Notes: generated from the letters alone by a model not told the origin. Shown: positions 1-9,182, counted from the stretch's first letter. The stretch is DNA of 64,000 nucleotides from Microcoleus sp. bin48.metabat.b7b8b9.023 (GCF_013299185.1 NZ_JAAFKG010000012.1:62001-126000), one strand, 5' to 3'. Translations and numbers: made by a program.

Positions 1-2
1 AA

Positions 3-1673
3 CAAGACTACACAATCGACCCCGCCGAAGCAAAACGCCTAGAATCCGAGCAGAAACCAGCATTTCCCGATATCGACTGCGCCGTAGTAGAATATCCCTT
101 ACCTTTGCTAGAAAAAGGCATAGAAATAGTAGACAGTCCCGGCCTCAACGATACAGAATCCCGCAACGAATTATCTCTCGGTTACATCAACAACTGCCAC
201 GCAATTTTGTTTGTACTCCGGGCGACTCAGCCTTGTACAATGGGTGAAAGACGTTATCTAGAAAATTATATCAAAGGTCGTGGATTAAGCATTTTCTTTC
301 TGATCAATGCTTGGGATCAAGTGCGGGAAAGTTTGATTGACCCAGACGATCCTGAAGAAATGGCAGAAGCAGAACAGAAATTGGGGCGGGTTTTCAAAGC
401 TAATTTGGCTGAATATTGTTTAACAGAAGGACACGACATTTACGACGAGCGGGTGTTTCCAATTACCTCAATTAAGGCGCTCAGATTGCGGGTAAAAAAC
501 CCGGATGCAAATTTAGCAGGAACTGGTTTTCCTGAGTTTATGGCGTCACTAAATACATTTTTGACCCAGGAAAGAGCCATTTCGGAATTGCGTCCGGCAA
601 GGACTTTGGCGCGTCAAATTTCTGCTCGCGTTCGCGAAGCTGTCGGGCGCCGTTTACCATTGCTTGAAGGGGATGTCAATGAGTTGAAGGACAAGATTAA
701 TTCAGTTGAGCCGGAGTTTAATAAACTGAGTCTGATTCGCGATGAATTTCAACAAGAAATTATCCGAGTTAGAGATAGTAAATCGCGGGCGATCGCAGAT
801 TCTTTCCGCACCTACGTTCTCAACTTAGAAAATACCTTTGAAACAGACTTTTTGCGGTATCAACCCGAGCTGAGATTTCTGGATTTCTTCAGCCAAGACA
901 AGCGAGAAGCCTTTGAAGCATCGCTCAGACGAGCATTCGAGCAGTACATCAACGACAAACTAGCAGCTTGGACTCTCACGGCTGAACAAGAGATGAATTC
1001 AGCATTTTCGCAGTTGTCGCAAAGTGCGGCAAATTACGGAGCATCTTACACAAAAGTGACTGAAAAAATTACCGAAAAACTGACCGGGCAAAAAATCCCC
1101 GCAGCAGTCAGCAACTCAAACGAAGATAACTCGCCAGCTTGGGCAAAATGGGCGATGGGATTGTTTTCATTAACGACAGGAAACTTGGCGGGTGTAGCAA
1201 TGGCAGGAGCTGGTTTCGACTGGAAAAATATCCTGCTCAATTTAATTACTGTATTGGGCGTCAGTACGATTTTTGCGAGTTTTACGGGGATTGTTTTGGG
1301 GCCGCTGTACTTGGCTTTGCTGGGGATGGGTATTGGGGTTTTGCAAGCAGATGGAGCTCACAAACAGTTAGTGAAAGCAGCTAAAAAAGAGTTGGTAAAG
1401 TATCTGCCGCAGGTGGCTCAGGAGCAGTGGCAGCCGATTCACGATGCTGTGAAAGAGTGTTTTGATGTTTACGGGCGCGAAGTGGGCGATCGCATGAATG
1501 ATGATATTAAGTCTCGGAAAGCTGAGTTGGATAATTTGTTGGAACAAAAGCAATCTCGCGAGATTAATTGTCAGGCTGAATCGCAGCGGTTGGAAAAGTT
1601 GGAGGCTGATGTTTCTGCTCAGGCGCAGAGTATAGAATCAGTATATCAAGGTTTCTTAGCATCTGCTAGTTGA
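3..1673 (+). CDS. dynamin-like GTPase, C-terminal part (5' truncated by window edge)
   Basis: The frame is open from base 3 and enters from outside the window, so the P-loop (G1) is not visible; the TTG at 105 is not a real start. The sequence shows a G3 motif DSPGLND and a G4-like NAWD (in FLINAWDQV), followed by a long helical region rich in charged residues. Around 1130-1350 are two or three hydrophobic segments (WAKWAMGLFSL, then ITVLGVSTIFASFTGIVLG and YLALLGMGIGVL). A helical tail with LEKLEADVSAQAQS closes the protein. This order (GTPase, helical stalk, membrane paddle, helix) is that of bacterial dynamin-like proteins, which bind and remodel membranes. A second, full-length dynamin-like gene follows on the same strand 322 bases downstream, and bacterial dynamins often work in pairs. 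An 18-base piece of its coding sequence (1590-1607) recurs in the downstream repeat array. Confidence 0.85.
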   Translation, partial: QDYTIDPAEAKRLESEQKPAFPDIDCAVVEYPLPLLEKGIEIVDSPGLNDTESRNELSLGYINNCHAILFVLRATQPCTMGERRYLENYIKGRGLSIFFLINAWDQVRESLIDPDDPEEMAEAEQKLGRVFKANLAEYCLTEGHDIYDERVFPITSIKALRLRVKNPDANLAGTGFPEFMASLNTFLTQERAISELRPARTLARQISARVREAVGRRLPLLEGDVNELKDKINSVEPEFNKLSLIRDEFQQEIIRVRDSKSRAIADSFRTYVLNLENTFETDFLRYQPELRFLDFFSQDKREAFEASLRRAFEQYINDKLAAWTLTAEQEMNSAFSQLSQSAANYGASYTKVTEKITEKLTGQKIPAAVSNSNEDNSPAWAKWAMGLFSLTTGNLAGVAMAGAGFDWKNILLNLITVLGVSTIFASFTGIVLGPLYLALLGMGIGVLQADGAHKQLVKAAKKELVKYLPQVAQEQWQPIHDAVKECFDVYGREVGDRMNDDIKSRKAELDNLLEQKQSREINCQAESQRLEKLEADVSAQAQSIESVYQGFLASAS

Positions 1674-1679
1674 AGCTCT

Positions 1680-1940
1680 AAGGTACGTAGTTGCGCTTCA
1701 GCGCTCTTTGTTTATATAGACAAGAGCGCTGAAGCGCAACTACGTACCTTAGATTTGGAAAAGTTGGAGGCTAAGGTATGTTGTTGCGCTTAAGCGCTCT
1801 TTGTTTATATAGACAAGAGCGCTGAAGCGCAACTACGTACCTAAGATTTGGAAAAGTTGGAGGCTAAGGTATGTTGTTGCGCTTTAGCGCTCTTTAGTTA
1901 TATATAAGAAAGAGCGCTGAAGCGCAACTACGTACCTAGG
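1680..1940. repeat. three tandem copies of a palindromic repeat (family B)
   Basis: Three palindromes at about 1682-1748, 1775-1841 and 1868-1936 recur with a period of about 93 bases. Each has outer arms like GGTACGTAGTTG and CAACTACGTACC and two inner mini-palindromes, GCGCTTCAGCGC and GCGCTGAAGCGC. The spacers contain TTGGAAAAGTTGGAGGCT at 1755-1772 and 1848-1865, identical to coding bases 1590-1607 of the gene upstream. The array fills the whole gap between the two dynamin-like genes. The same palindrome forms a seven-copy array near 41.7 kb. Confidence 0.9.
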
Positions 1941-1995
1941 ATTTGGAAGAGGACTGAAGTCCTTACTACGAACCTTTTATAAGTCCAAGAATGAG

Positions 1996-3693
1996 ATGAT
2001 TTTAAATATGCAACAACCCGAAACTTATCAAAATCTAACTAACTATCTCAAATCAGCACTGGGCATTCTCGAATTAGATAAAAACTCCCAACTTTACCGA
2101 GATACAAACTCAATTTGCGATTATCTCGCCAAACCAACTTTTCAAATCGCTGTCTTTGGCCCGTTTAATTACGGTAAGTCAACTTTGCTGAATGCTTTGC
2201 TTGGAAATCGCGCTTTGCCGATCGATCTTGTGCCCACTACCGGTGCTGCCATTTATGTCAACTACGGCGACGAATTGCACGCAAAAATCACCCTCAAAGA
2301 CGGTACAGAAGTCAGCGAAGCCGGGACTGATGTGTTGAAACGCTACGCCATCCTCGACGACAACCGACAGATGCGCGATGATGTCGCAGCCGTGAATGTC
2401 TACTGTCCCCACCCATTCCTGAAAACGGGTGTGGAATTGCTGGATTTGCCCGGAACTAACGATCGCCAAGAACAGGATAACTTAGTTCGGGATAAATTGC
2501 TTTCGGCTGATTTGGTGGTGCAGGTTTTGGACGCTCGCAAATTGATGACTCTGGGCGAACGGGAACACCTGAGAGACTGGTTGAGCGATCGCCAAATTAA
2601 CACAGTCGTCTTTGTTGCCAATTTTCTCAATCTACTCGAACCAGACGACCAAAAACAAGTATACAATCGATTGTTGTTTGTTGCCGAAAGTTTTCGCTCC
2701 AACTTGCCGAATAACATCAGCAATATCTACCGCGTCGATGCTTTACCCGCTTTGAGGGCGAGGCTGAAAGGAGATGTGGCTGCGGCTCAAACTACCGGAA
2801 TTGCCATGTTTGAATCGGCTTTACAAAGTATTGTCGCAAGTCAACAGGAACAACTAGCAGTTAAGTTGCCGAGAATTGAAGCCATAGCTACTAAGATTTG
2901 CCAATCTCTGGAAGCCAAATCTGAAACTGTCGCCGCCGAAATAACAGCCGCTAAACAAAAGCAAAAAGACCGAATTGAAATTAAACAAAAAGCTGAAAAA
3001 CTGATTTCACAAGGCTTTCAAGCCAGCGTTTCCGACTTCGAGATTTGGCTTTACCAGCCCACATTTTTGCGGCGCTATCAATCGGAAATGGCGCTGTCGC
3101 TTCAGCAAGGAAGTTTTGATGCGTGGAAGACAAAATTTGAGGAAGATGTGCTCAAGCAGCGGGAAACCATTGCAGAATGGGTAAATAAAGCTTGCGAGTT
3201 CTTCGATCGCGAACAGCCGATCGCCCTTTTGATCTCGTTTCCCCCATCCCCGCAAATCGCGTTACCAGAACCGCCACCAACCGCCGCAGCCAAAAAGTCG
3301 ATCGAGGGCGAAGTGACTCCAGTCGCGATCGCCACCGGCTTAGGTTGGCTGTTGGGTGGCCCAATGGGAGCAGCAGTAATAGGCGGTGCCAGCTATATTT
3401 TGAAGAAAAGAACAGGCTATGAAAAGCCGCCTGAATCGTCAGAAGCTTATCTAAATCAAGTAACAGAAATTTGCAACGAAGCTGCTAAAAACTATCTCAT
3501 TGGTTTCAGTATCGATACTTTTTTAATGCTGCAACACTACAAGGAAATCGCCGCAAAAGTTATCTGTTTTCAAGACAGCCAAGAACCCCTACAGACAAAT
3601 ATGCAGCAGTATCAGATACAGTTGATTGATAATTTGTTAGAAAACATCGAATCCAGCTTTCAAAGTACCAAATCTGTAATTAACGGCAAATGA
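1996..3693 (+). CDS. dynamin-like GTPase
   Basis: A 565-residue protein with a P-loop GPFNYGKS at residues 55-62 and a G3 motif DLPGTND. A conventional N/TKxD G4 motif is not evident where it would be expected (VFVANFLNLL). Residues after about 290 are helical and charged. A glycine-rich hydrophobic stretch near residues 435-465 (GWLLGGPMGAAVIGG) is the likely membrane-interacting part. It is a companion to the truncated dynamin-like gene upstream, and the two probably act on the same membrane; heteromeric pairs are known for bacterial dynamins, but pairing here is inference. Two starts are possible, ATG 1996 and ATG 2008; neither has a convincing Shine-Dalgarno sequence. The 3' end overlaps the convergent small gene by 34 bases. 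Confidence 0.85.
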   Translation: MILNMQQPETYQNLTNYLKSALGILELDKNSQLYRDTNSICDYLAKPTFQIAVFGPFNYGKSTLLNALLGNRALPIDLVPTTGAAIYVNYGDELHAKITLKDGTEVSEAGTDVLKRYAILDDNRQMRDDVAAVNVYCPHPFLKTGVELLDLPGTNDRQEQDNLVRDKLLSADLVVQVLDARKLMTLGEREHLRDWLSDRQINTVVFVANFLNLLEPDDQKQVYNRLLFVAESFRSNLPNNISNIYRVDALPALRARLKGDVAAAQTTGIAMFESALQSIVASQQEQLAVKLPRIEAIATKICQSLEAKSETVAAEITAAKQKQKDRIEIKQKAEKLISQGFQASVSDFEIWLYQPTFLRRYQSEMALSLQQGSFDAWKTKFEEDVLKQRETIAEWVNKACEFFDREQPIALLISFPPSPQIALPEPPPTAAAKKSIEGEVTPVAIATGLGWLLGGPMGAAVIGGASYILKKRTGYEKPPESSEAYLNQVTEICNEAAKNYLIGFSIDTFLMLQHYKEIAAKVICFQDSQEPLQTNMQQYQIQLIDNLLENIESSFQSTKSVINGK

Positions 3694-3986
3694 TCCGAAC
3701 CCACATTGCGGACAGTATGAATATTCAACACACCAATTTCTTTCTCTCGCCGCTTTTGAAAAAATCTCACCAGCAAGCTATCTACCACAAAATAACTAAA
3801 ATAATTGGCAACAAATCCTGCAATTACCAACACACTTAAACCGCTGAGCGTCCCAAAGGAACCGCCTACTTTCCTCAAACCAGACCAGACGGCTGCATCA
3901 CCTGTTTTACCTGTAGCTACTATGCCGATAAGTAGCATTAAAGCAGGTAATGCGATCGTGATTGTATTTCTGATGAGTTTGTCCAT
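3660..3986 (-). CDS. small two-helix membrane protein, unknown function
   Basis: A 108-residue protein. It has a first hydrophobic segment TITIALPALMLLIGIVATG near the N-terminus, a glycine-rich loop, and a second hydrophobic segment SVLVIAGFVANYFSYFVVDSL. A basic patch FFQKRREK follows, which would place the C-terminus in the cytoplasm. I do not recognise the family. It is convergent with the dynamin-like gene, and the two stop regions overlap by 34 bases. The well-formed membrane topology and the absence of a competing frame argue that it is real, but it could be a remnant. Confidence 0.55.
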   Translation of the reverse strand: MDKLIRNTITIALPALMLLIGIVATGKTGDAAVWSGLRKVGGSFGTLSGLSVLVIAGFVANYFSYFVVDSLLVRFFQKRREKEIGVLNIHTVRNVGSDHLPLITDLVL

Positions 3987-4088
3987 TAGACAATTTTAGA
4001 TTGTAGATTGGGAATGAATGATTCAGGTTTCCGGGTGCGGATGGCACAGCGATTGAATCGGAGGTGGCTTTAAAAAATTGGCTAATTC

Positions 4089-4478
4089 TTAAATCTCATA
4101 GATTTCTAACGGTAAGTTGTCTGGATCTCTAAAAAAGGTAAACCATTTTTCGGTAATCTCGTCAAAGCGAATTTCTTCTACTTCTATTTGTTGGGATTTT
4201 AAGTAAGCAACCGATGCTTTTATGTCTTCAACTGCAAAAGCTAAATGTCTCAAGCCGCAAGCTTCAGGATTGTTAACTCTTTGAGGAGGCTCGGGAAATG
4301 AGAACAGTTCAATCATTGTGCTACCGTTTCCGAGTTGCAAATCTAGTTTGTAAGAATTCCTCTCGGTTCGGAAAGTTTCTTTGATTGTGGAACATCCCAA
4401 TACTTCTACATAAAATTTCTTCGATTTTTCGTAATCCGAGCAAATAATTGCCACATGATGTATTGCTTTTATTTTCAT
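4089..4478 (-). CDS. VOC (glyoxalase/bleomycin-resistance fold) protein
   Basis: A 129-residue single-domain VOC protein. The N-terminal beta-alpha module reads IHHVAIICSDYEKSKKFYVE. The middle contains TMIELFSFPEPP. The second module reads GLRHLAFAVEDI, and the C-terminus FFRDPDNLPLEIYEI. The metal ligands typical of the family are present: H in the first strand (IHHVA), E in MIELF, H in LRHLAF and E in LEIYE. It most resembles the YaeR/GloA2-type group, whose substrate is not settled; lactoylglutathione lyase activity should not be assumed. It is a stand-alone gene, followed downstream on its own strand by the membrane protein gene. Confidence 0.8.
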   Translation of the reverse strand: MKIKAIHHVAIICSDYEKSKKFYVEVLGCSTIKETFRTERNSYKLDLQLGNGSTMIELFSFPEPPQRVNNPEACGLRHLAFAVEDIKASVAYLKSQQIEVEEIRFDEITEKWFTFFRDPDNLPLEIYEI

Positions 4479-4536
4479 TTTGAAAAAGTTACTTGGGTTT
4501 TCTGAGATGTAGTAGCATTCTCAATCAGCTTTTATG

Positions 4537-4601
4537 AACAGGCTTTCCGGCCTGTTCCACAAAGAGTGAATTTTCTTGTGGAACAGGCCGGAAAGCCTGT
4601 T
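4537..4601. repeat. long palindrome (family E)
   Basis: AACAGGCTTTCCGGCCTGTT and its reverse complement form a near-perfect inverted repeat around a short AT-rich loop, and each arm contains a smaller palindrome. One half recurs at 46137-46161. The region 4479-4832 between the VOC gene and ilvC contains this repeat and the ilvC leader; I see no gene in it. Confidence 0.85.
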
Positions 4602-4832
4602 AAGAGAGAATGGTGCAAGATGTGAGGTTTTTCTCACAGCACGGTGGGTTATTGACAATTATATTTGACGATCGCAAACTCCGCGACCAACCTGCCTAAA
4701 TTCAGGGCGAGATTCCTTTATTTTCCCCCACCCAAATCTCGATCGGTAAATTTATGCAAAAAAAGCACCCCACTTTGATAAAATTAGAGTTTTGCAGTCA
4801 CTCACCCATTTGCATCTCAGGAGACAAGCACC

Positions 4833-5831
4833 ATGGCCCGTATGTATTACGACACCGACGCCAACCTAGACCTCTTAGCCAAGAAAACAGTTGCTATCAT
4901 TGGCTACGGTTCCCAAGGGCACGCCCACGCGCTCAACCTCAAAGACAGCGGGATGAATGTCATTGTCGGTTTGTATCCCGGTAGCAAATCTGCCGCCAAA
5001 GCAACCGATGCAGGTTTAACTGTTCACCCGGTAGACAAAGCAGCCGCCGCCGCTGACTTCATCATGATTTTATTACCCGATGAAGTTCAAAAAACTATTT
5101 ACAAAGAACAAATCGAACCTAACCTTTCAGCAGGAAATGTTTTAGCATTTGCTCACGGTTTTAACATTCACTTCGGCCAAGTTGTCCCCCCAGCCGACGT
5201 AGACGTAGTAATGGTAGCGCCCAAAGGCCCCGGACACTTGGTGCGCCGGACTTACGAACAAGGCGAAGGTGTTCCGAGTTTGTTTGCAGTATATCAGGAT
5301 GCTTCGGGCCAAGCGCGCGATCGGGCAATGGCCTATGCTAAAGGTATCGGCGGCACCAGAGCAGGCATCCTCGAAACCACTTTCCGCGAAGAAACAGAAA
5401 CCGACCTTTTTGGCGAACAAGTAGTTTTGTGCGGCGGTTTGAGCGCCTTAATTAAAGCTGGATTTGAAACCTTAGTTAACGCTGGATATCAACCGGAATT
5501 AGCTTATTTTGAATGTTTGCACGAAGTTAAACTTATCGTTGACTTAGTAGTAGAAGGAGGCCTCGCCAAAATGCGCGACAGCATCTCCAATACCGCAGAA
5601 TACGGCGACTTAACTCGCGGCCCCCGCATCGTCACCGATGACACCCGCGCCGAAATGCGTAAAATTCTTAGCGAAATTCAATCCGGCCAATTTGCGCGCG
5701 AATTTGTTCTAGAAAACCAAGCCGGCAAACCGGGCTTTACTTCGATGCGCCGTCAGGAAGCAGAACATCCGATTGAAGAAGTTGGTAAAGATTTGCGCGC
5801 TATGTTTAGCTGGTTGAAAAAGCAGGCATAA
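4833..5831 (+). CDS. ilvC: ketol-acid reductoisomerase, class I (IlvC)
   Basis: A 332-residue protein matching the usual length of class I KARI. This enzyme isomerises and reduces 2-acetolactate (or acetohydroxybutyrate) in valine, leucine and isoleucine synthesis, using Mg2+ and NADPH. The Rossmann motif [17 protein letters not shown] is at residues 25-41. The beta2-alphaB loop GLYPGSKS has the two serines expected for NADPH phosphate binding. Metal-site acidic residues are seen in TDLFGEQ and FECLHE. The ATG at 4833 follows CAGGAGACAAGCACC, a good Shine-Dalgarno sequence. It stands alone, without ilvB/ilvN neighbours, which is common in cyanobacteria. Confidence 0.97.
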   Translation: MARMYYDTDANLDLLAKKTVAIIGYGSQGHAHALNLKDSGMNVIVGLYPGSKSAAKATDAGLTVHPVDKAAAAADFIMILLPDEVQKTIYKEQIEPNLSAGNVLAFAHGFNIHFGQVVPPADVDVVMVAPKGPGHLVRRTYEQGEGVPSLFAVYQDASGQARDRAMAYAKGIGGTRAGILETTFREETETDLFGEQVVLCGGLSALIKAGFETLVNAGYQPELAYFECLHEVKLIVDLVVEGGLAKMRDSISNTAEYGDLTRGPRIVTDDTRAEMRKILSEIQSGQFAREFVLENQAGKPGFTSMRRQEAEHPIEEVGKDLRAMFSWLKKQA

Positions 5832-5832
5832 T

Positions 5833-5892
5833 CGATTTTAGATTTTAGATTTTAGATTTTAGATTTTTCGTTTTATCTAAGATCTAAAATCG
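5833..5892. terminator. inverted repeat downstream of ilvC built on a TTTTAGATT tandem
   Basis: CGATTTTAGAT (5833-5843) pairs with ATCTAAAATCG (5882-5892). The intervening bases are mostly tandem ATTTTAGAT units. It begins two bases after the ilvC stop and is placed like a terminator, but the stem is AT-rich and the loop is long. The same TTTTAGATT string recurs near 25793-25815, 29958-29990, 43741-43756 and 50262-50274. Confidence 0.45.
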
Positions 5893-6075
5893 CCAATCTA
5901 ATAGTAATTTTCAAAAGTAGTCGTAGGGTGTGTCGCCACGAAAAATCCCTAAATAAGACAGAGAATCTCACAGCGACGCACCTGACAAGCAGCAGAAATA
6001 AACCCAACACCACTGAACAGACAAAAATCGGTCAATTGGTTCTTTCTTTGTCTTCCAACTTCCATCGGATTTCTG

Positions 6076-6142
6076 TCAACTGTCAACTGTCAACTGTCAA
6101 CCCTTCTCTAAGCAAACTGTCAACTGTCAACTGTCAACTGTC
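6076..6142. repeat. heptamer tandem repeat (GTCAACT)n
   Basis: Two clusters of tandem GTCAACT heptamers, the class known in cyanobacteria as STRR. The same heptamer recurs near 9128-9167, 20701-20715, 27477-27490, 27527-27540, 41275-41325 and 61996-62030. Together with a partial GCGACGCACC repeat at 5936-5987 it fills the gap after ilvC. A plus-strand open frame across it is translation of the repeat and is not a gene. Confidence 0.85.
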
Positions 6143-6146
6143 AAAA

Positions 6147-6365
6147 CTATCGACTAGGGCTTTTTTGCAAGTCATCAATATCTTTCTCTCTTTGCTTATT
6201 TACCTCTTTCGGCTTTACCCATGACGGCCACAAACTGACGAAGAACTTTCTACTTGCTAAGCTGGTATCTCTTACAGGTTTGGGGAGAAAAGTTAAACTG
6301 TCACCGTAAAGGGTAAACAGCGCTACAAACAGCAGCACTATCGGGATAATATTTTTTTTAGGCAT
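6147..6365 (-). CDS. small membrane-anchored protein, unknown function
   Basis: A 72-residue protein. It starts with a basic N-terminus (MPKKN) and a single hydrophobic helix IIPIVLLFVALFTLYGDSL. A soluble basic tail follows with VRDTSLASRKFFVSLWPSWVKP and ends KQREKDIDDLQK. The composition is that of a one-helix membrane protein with its tail on one side of the membrane. The specific tail sequence, as opposed to low complexity, supports a real gene. I do not know its function. It lies alone among repeats. Confidence 0.55.
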   Translation of the reverse strand: MPKKNIIPIVLLFVALFTLYGDSLTFLPKPVRDTSLASRKFFVSLWPSWVKPKEVNKQREKDIDDLQKSPSR

Positions 6366-6533
6366 GGCAGTTTGGGATTTGAGTTTATAAAAGTCGTTGT
6401 TTATATTTTGCCCTGGCGCGAACCAAAAATATCAGCACTCAAGAAAAATAAACCGGTGGGCGAAGCGGGCGCCCAGACAGACGATGCACATATTCCGAAT
6501 CCTCCCTAACGCCCCTTAATAACCAGGGTGGTT

Positions 6534-6603
6534 GGTACGTTGTTGGGCTTTAGCCCTTTTTAAACATATATATATAAAGAGGGCTGAAGCCCAACAACGT
6601 ACC
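6534..6603. repeat. palindromic repeat, family A, single copy
   Basis: Arms GGTACGTTGTTGGGC and GCCCAACAACGTACC enclose inner mini-palindromes GGGCTTTAGCCC and GGGCTGAAGCCC around an AT-rich centre (TATATATATA). Two tandem copies of the same family lie at 46175-46327, and partial copies near 41507 and 53850-53915. Confidence 0.85.
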
Positions 6604-6660
6604 TAATTTAGGGAACAAGATTTCGAGCTTTCTTCCTCCTCCAAGTAGAGGGATGCAATG

Positions 6661-7042
6661 GTAAGTAAGGTTCGTAGTGCGGACTTCAGTCCGCAAAAAG
6701 CTGCGGACTAAAGTCCTCACTACGAACCATTTTTTCAAGGTAATGCACCGGATATGATATTATTAGGTAACTACTAAAGACTCTGCTGTAAGTAAGGTTC
6801 GTAGTGCGGACTTCAGTCCGCAAAAAGCTGCGGACTAAAGTCCTCACTACGAACCATTTTTTCAAGGTAATGCACCGGATATGATATTATTAGGTAACTA
6901 CTAACGACTCTGCTGTAAGTAAGGTTCGTAGTGCGGACTTCAGTCCGCAAAAAGCTGCGGACTAAAGTCCGCACTACGAACCATTTTTTCAGGGTAATGC
7001 ACTGGATATGATATTATTAGGTAACGACTAACGACTCTGCTG
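6661..7042. repeat. 127-bp tandem array, three units with family C palindromes
   Basis: Units start at 6661, 6788 and 6915. Each begins GTAAGTAAGGTTCGTAGTG, carries a palindrome with GGACTTCAGTCC and GGACTAAAGTCC, and continues TTTTTTCAAGGTAATGCA(C)CGGATATGATATT. Each ends ACTCTGCTG. The last unit runs into the 3' end of the minus-strand hydrolase gene (stop at 7028-7030), so the unit includes its last codons (QQSR-stop). Confidence 0.9.
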
Positions 7043-8686
7043 AATAAAAGTTTGTACGACTGCATTAGTTTCCGGAGAGATTTCTGTTACCAGGCGCACC
7101 GGAATTGCATTTGTAGAAGCAAATTGCGCGTATTCTGGGGTGAGAAAGACTGCATATTTGTCAGCTTCGGTCGTTAGTTGAGCGGCAGTGGCTAGACTGA
7201 TAGCTTTAATATAATTGCGGATGCTAACTGCTTTCTCGCCGACAACTTCATCGCCAGAAATTACTGTACTCGGTCTGCTAACTTGGTCTAAGGTTGTACT
7301 CGGATCTTTGACGCTTAAGTGGGTTCCTCCTACAAAGCCCACTAGCCATTTGGGACTGGAAATTTTGGTGAAGCCGGCAATTTGTTCGACTAAGGCGGGT
7401 GTGGTTTTGTCGGCTGAAGATGCTACTATTAATGTAGGGATTTGAATGGCACTTAAACCAGTTTCTCCAAATAGTAATGATGTGGTGGGATTCATGACGA
7501 TCGCCCTTTTAATCCTCACATCCCGCAATTGATACCGTTCTTGGGGCAATCGGGCCGCCGCGCACTGAATGCCTTCGCCCAAGCTAAACCCGATTAAATC
7601 GCCCTGACAGCGCTGTTTGAGCCCGGTCAATTGCAGTTCGGCACCGGCTACGGACAAGGCTGTGGCGCCACCGAAGGAATAGCCCACGATCATCGATCGG
7701 TCGATCGCAATTTTCCCCTGCAAGTTATCATCCGTTTGGTTCAATTTTGCCAGTTCGTCGAGCACAAAACTGATATCTTTAGGACGGTCTAAAAACTCTC
7801 CAGAAGCGAGCAACTGAGACTTACCCGCGATCGCAGCCTTGGTATTTGTTTCGTTGCTTCCCGGATGTTCTACAGCAGCTACCACGTAGCCGTAGGACGC
7901 CAAATGCTCGGCTAAATAACGCAAATCCGTCCGCACCGAACCCAAACCGTGAGAAAACACGATCGTCGGTTTGTCGGCCGTCGCTGCTCTCGACCAATAG
8001 ACATCAACAGGAATACGCCGATTGCGGGCGCTATCGTTCAAATCTAGCTTGAGAACCCGAACCGAATTCGGGCCGGGTTGGGTCGGGTCGAAAGGCGGGT
8101 TAAAGGCGGGTTTAGTGGCTGTTAATTGAGGTGCGATCGCGGCCATAAACCTCTGAGTTTGCCAAAAACCCGAGTTTAAATTGCTTAAAACTGCGAAAGC
8201 TCGATCGAGATCCACGACTACCCGCGAGCTCGGATAAGATTCAATGAAACTCAATACAGATAAGCCTTCCGGCGCATTCGCCCCCAGCACCAAAGCCGCT
8301 CGCAGCGCTTCCACACCCGCACCGTCGCCCCTGGGTATCACTGTAGTCAAATCCGTCAAAATCGCAGTCCCGATGCGCGTATTTAGCAAGTTGCTCAAAC
8401 CAACTACATTGAGAGGGATTTTCGCTTGAAGTGCTCCCAAAATTTGACTGCGCTGTGCGTCAGACAGCAGATTCGCGTAGGCTTGCAGTCTGAGGGGGAC
8501 TTTTCCGGTTTTTGCGAGCTCGCGCAAATCCGCCACCGAAATAGACGATTCTAAAGGGCCTTTGCGGACAACAACTGTTTCTGTAGCTTTTGCAGGGGAT
8601 ATCATAGCGCCGAAAGTGCCGATCGCGATCGCGCTACAAACACTCGCCACTGAAGAAAACCATCTGAAATTTTGTGTGATGCTCAT
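7028..8686 (-). CDS. secreted alpha/beta hydrolase with N-terminal cyanobacterial domain
   Basis: A 552-residue protein. It starts with a signal peptide (hydrophobic SVASVCSAIAIGTFGAMI, then PAKA before TETVVV). An N-terminal region of about 130 residues, helical with ISVADLRELAKTGKVP, looks like the DUF1400-type domain found on cyanobacterial hydrolases. The C-terminal half is an alpha/beta hydrolase. It has VFSHGLGSVRTDLRYLAEHL (oxyanion region), the nucleophile elbow GYSFGGATA, and a likely catalytic His in GGTHLSV. It resembles dienelactone hydrolase or PAF-acetylhydrolase-type proteins; the substrate is unknown. It should act in the periplasm or at the cell envelope. Its last five codons are shared with the 127-bp repeat unit downstream. 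Confidence 0.85.
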   Translation of the reverse strand: MSITQNFRWFSSVASVCSAIAIGTFGAMISPAKATETVVVRKGPLESSISVADLRELAKTGKVPLRLQAYANLLSDAQRSQILGALQAKIPLNVVGLSNLLNTRIGTAILTDLTTVIPRGDGAGVEALRAALVLGANAPEGLSVLSFIESYPSSRVVVDLDRAFAVLSNLNSGFWQTQRFMAAIAPQLTATKPAFNPPFDPTQPGPNSVRVLKLDLNDSARNRRIPVDVYWSRAATADKPTIVFSHGLGSVRTDLRYLAEHLASYGYVVAAVEHPGSNETNTKAAIAGKSQLLASGEFLDRPKDISFVLDELAKLNQTDDNLQGKIAIDRSMIVGYSFGGATALSVAGAELQLTGLKQRCQGDLIGFSLGEGIQCAAARLPQERYQLRDVRIKRAIVMNPTTSLLFGETGLSAIQIPTLIVASSADKTTPALVEQIAGFTKISSPKWLVGFVGGTHLSVKDPSTTLDQVSRPSTVISGDEVVGEKAVSIRNYIKAISLATAAQLTTEADKYAVFLTPEYAQFASTNAIPVRLVTEISPETNAVVQTFIQQSR

Positions 8687-8860
8687 TTTTACCTGATTGA
8701 ACTAGAAACCATATCACCATATTCTCAGAATTGTCCCAGATACAGAGAAATTCTGTTCAAGTGTTGATAAATTGTCTGGGAATGCGATCGAAAAAACCTC
8801 TCGGTATGTTTAAATGTCGATCGTCGCGATCCTATTAAGTATAATTGTCAATCAAACATG

Positions 8861-8892
8861 GCAATTTAGCTTAAGGGACTAAGCTAAATTGC
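8861..8892. terminator. perfect 13-bp hairpin
   Basis: GCAATTTAGCTTA pairs perfectly with TAAGCTAAATTGC around a six-base loop AGGGAC. There is no T-run on either strand, so it may be an operator or an RNA structure rather than an intrinsic terminator. It lies directly upstream of a strong promoter-like sequence, between two divergent genes. Confidence 0.5.
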
Positions 8893-8894
8893 GG

Positions 8895-8923
8895 TTGACA
8901 TCATATTTTGTGTTTACTATCAT
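8895..8923 (+). promoter_or_regulatory. sigma70-type promoter candidate
   Basis: TTGACA (8895-8900), then 17 bases, then TATCAT (8918-8923). The -35 hexamer is a perfect consensus, and it abuts the hairpin at 8861-8892. The next start codon is at 9183, so this would give a leader of about 250 bases or an independent small RNA. Between it and 9183 lie two short palindromes, AAGGGTTTGAAGCCCTT and GGAGTTGAAATCTCC, and a GTCAACT heptamer run. Confidence 0.45.
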
Positions 8924-9182
8924 AATAAATAAAACCCTGTGATATCCCTGACCTTTGCATCAGAATGATAATTTTTCGAGTGCAGTGCGATCGTCCCAAG
9001 CGCATCATATCGTTTCCCCCAGCCTTGAAAAAAATCAATTTACCGAATAGCAAGGGTTTGAAGCCCTTACTCAGGTCGGCAGATTGCGATCGGAACGGAG
9101 TTGAAATCTCCGTTCCGATCGCTTCGCTGTCAACTGTCAACTGTCAACTGTCAACTGTCAACTGTTTAACTCAGCTATCAGA

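Noticed and set aside
4754-4984. Plus-strand frame overlapping the ilvC start
   Set aside because: Shadow frame of the ilvC leader and coding sequence.
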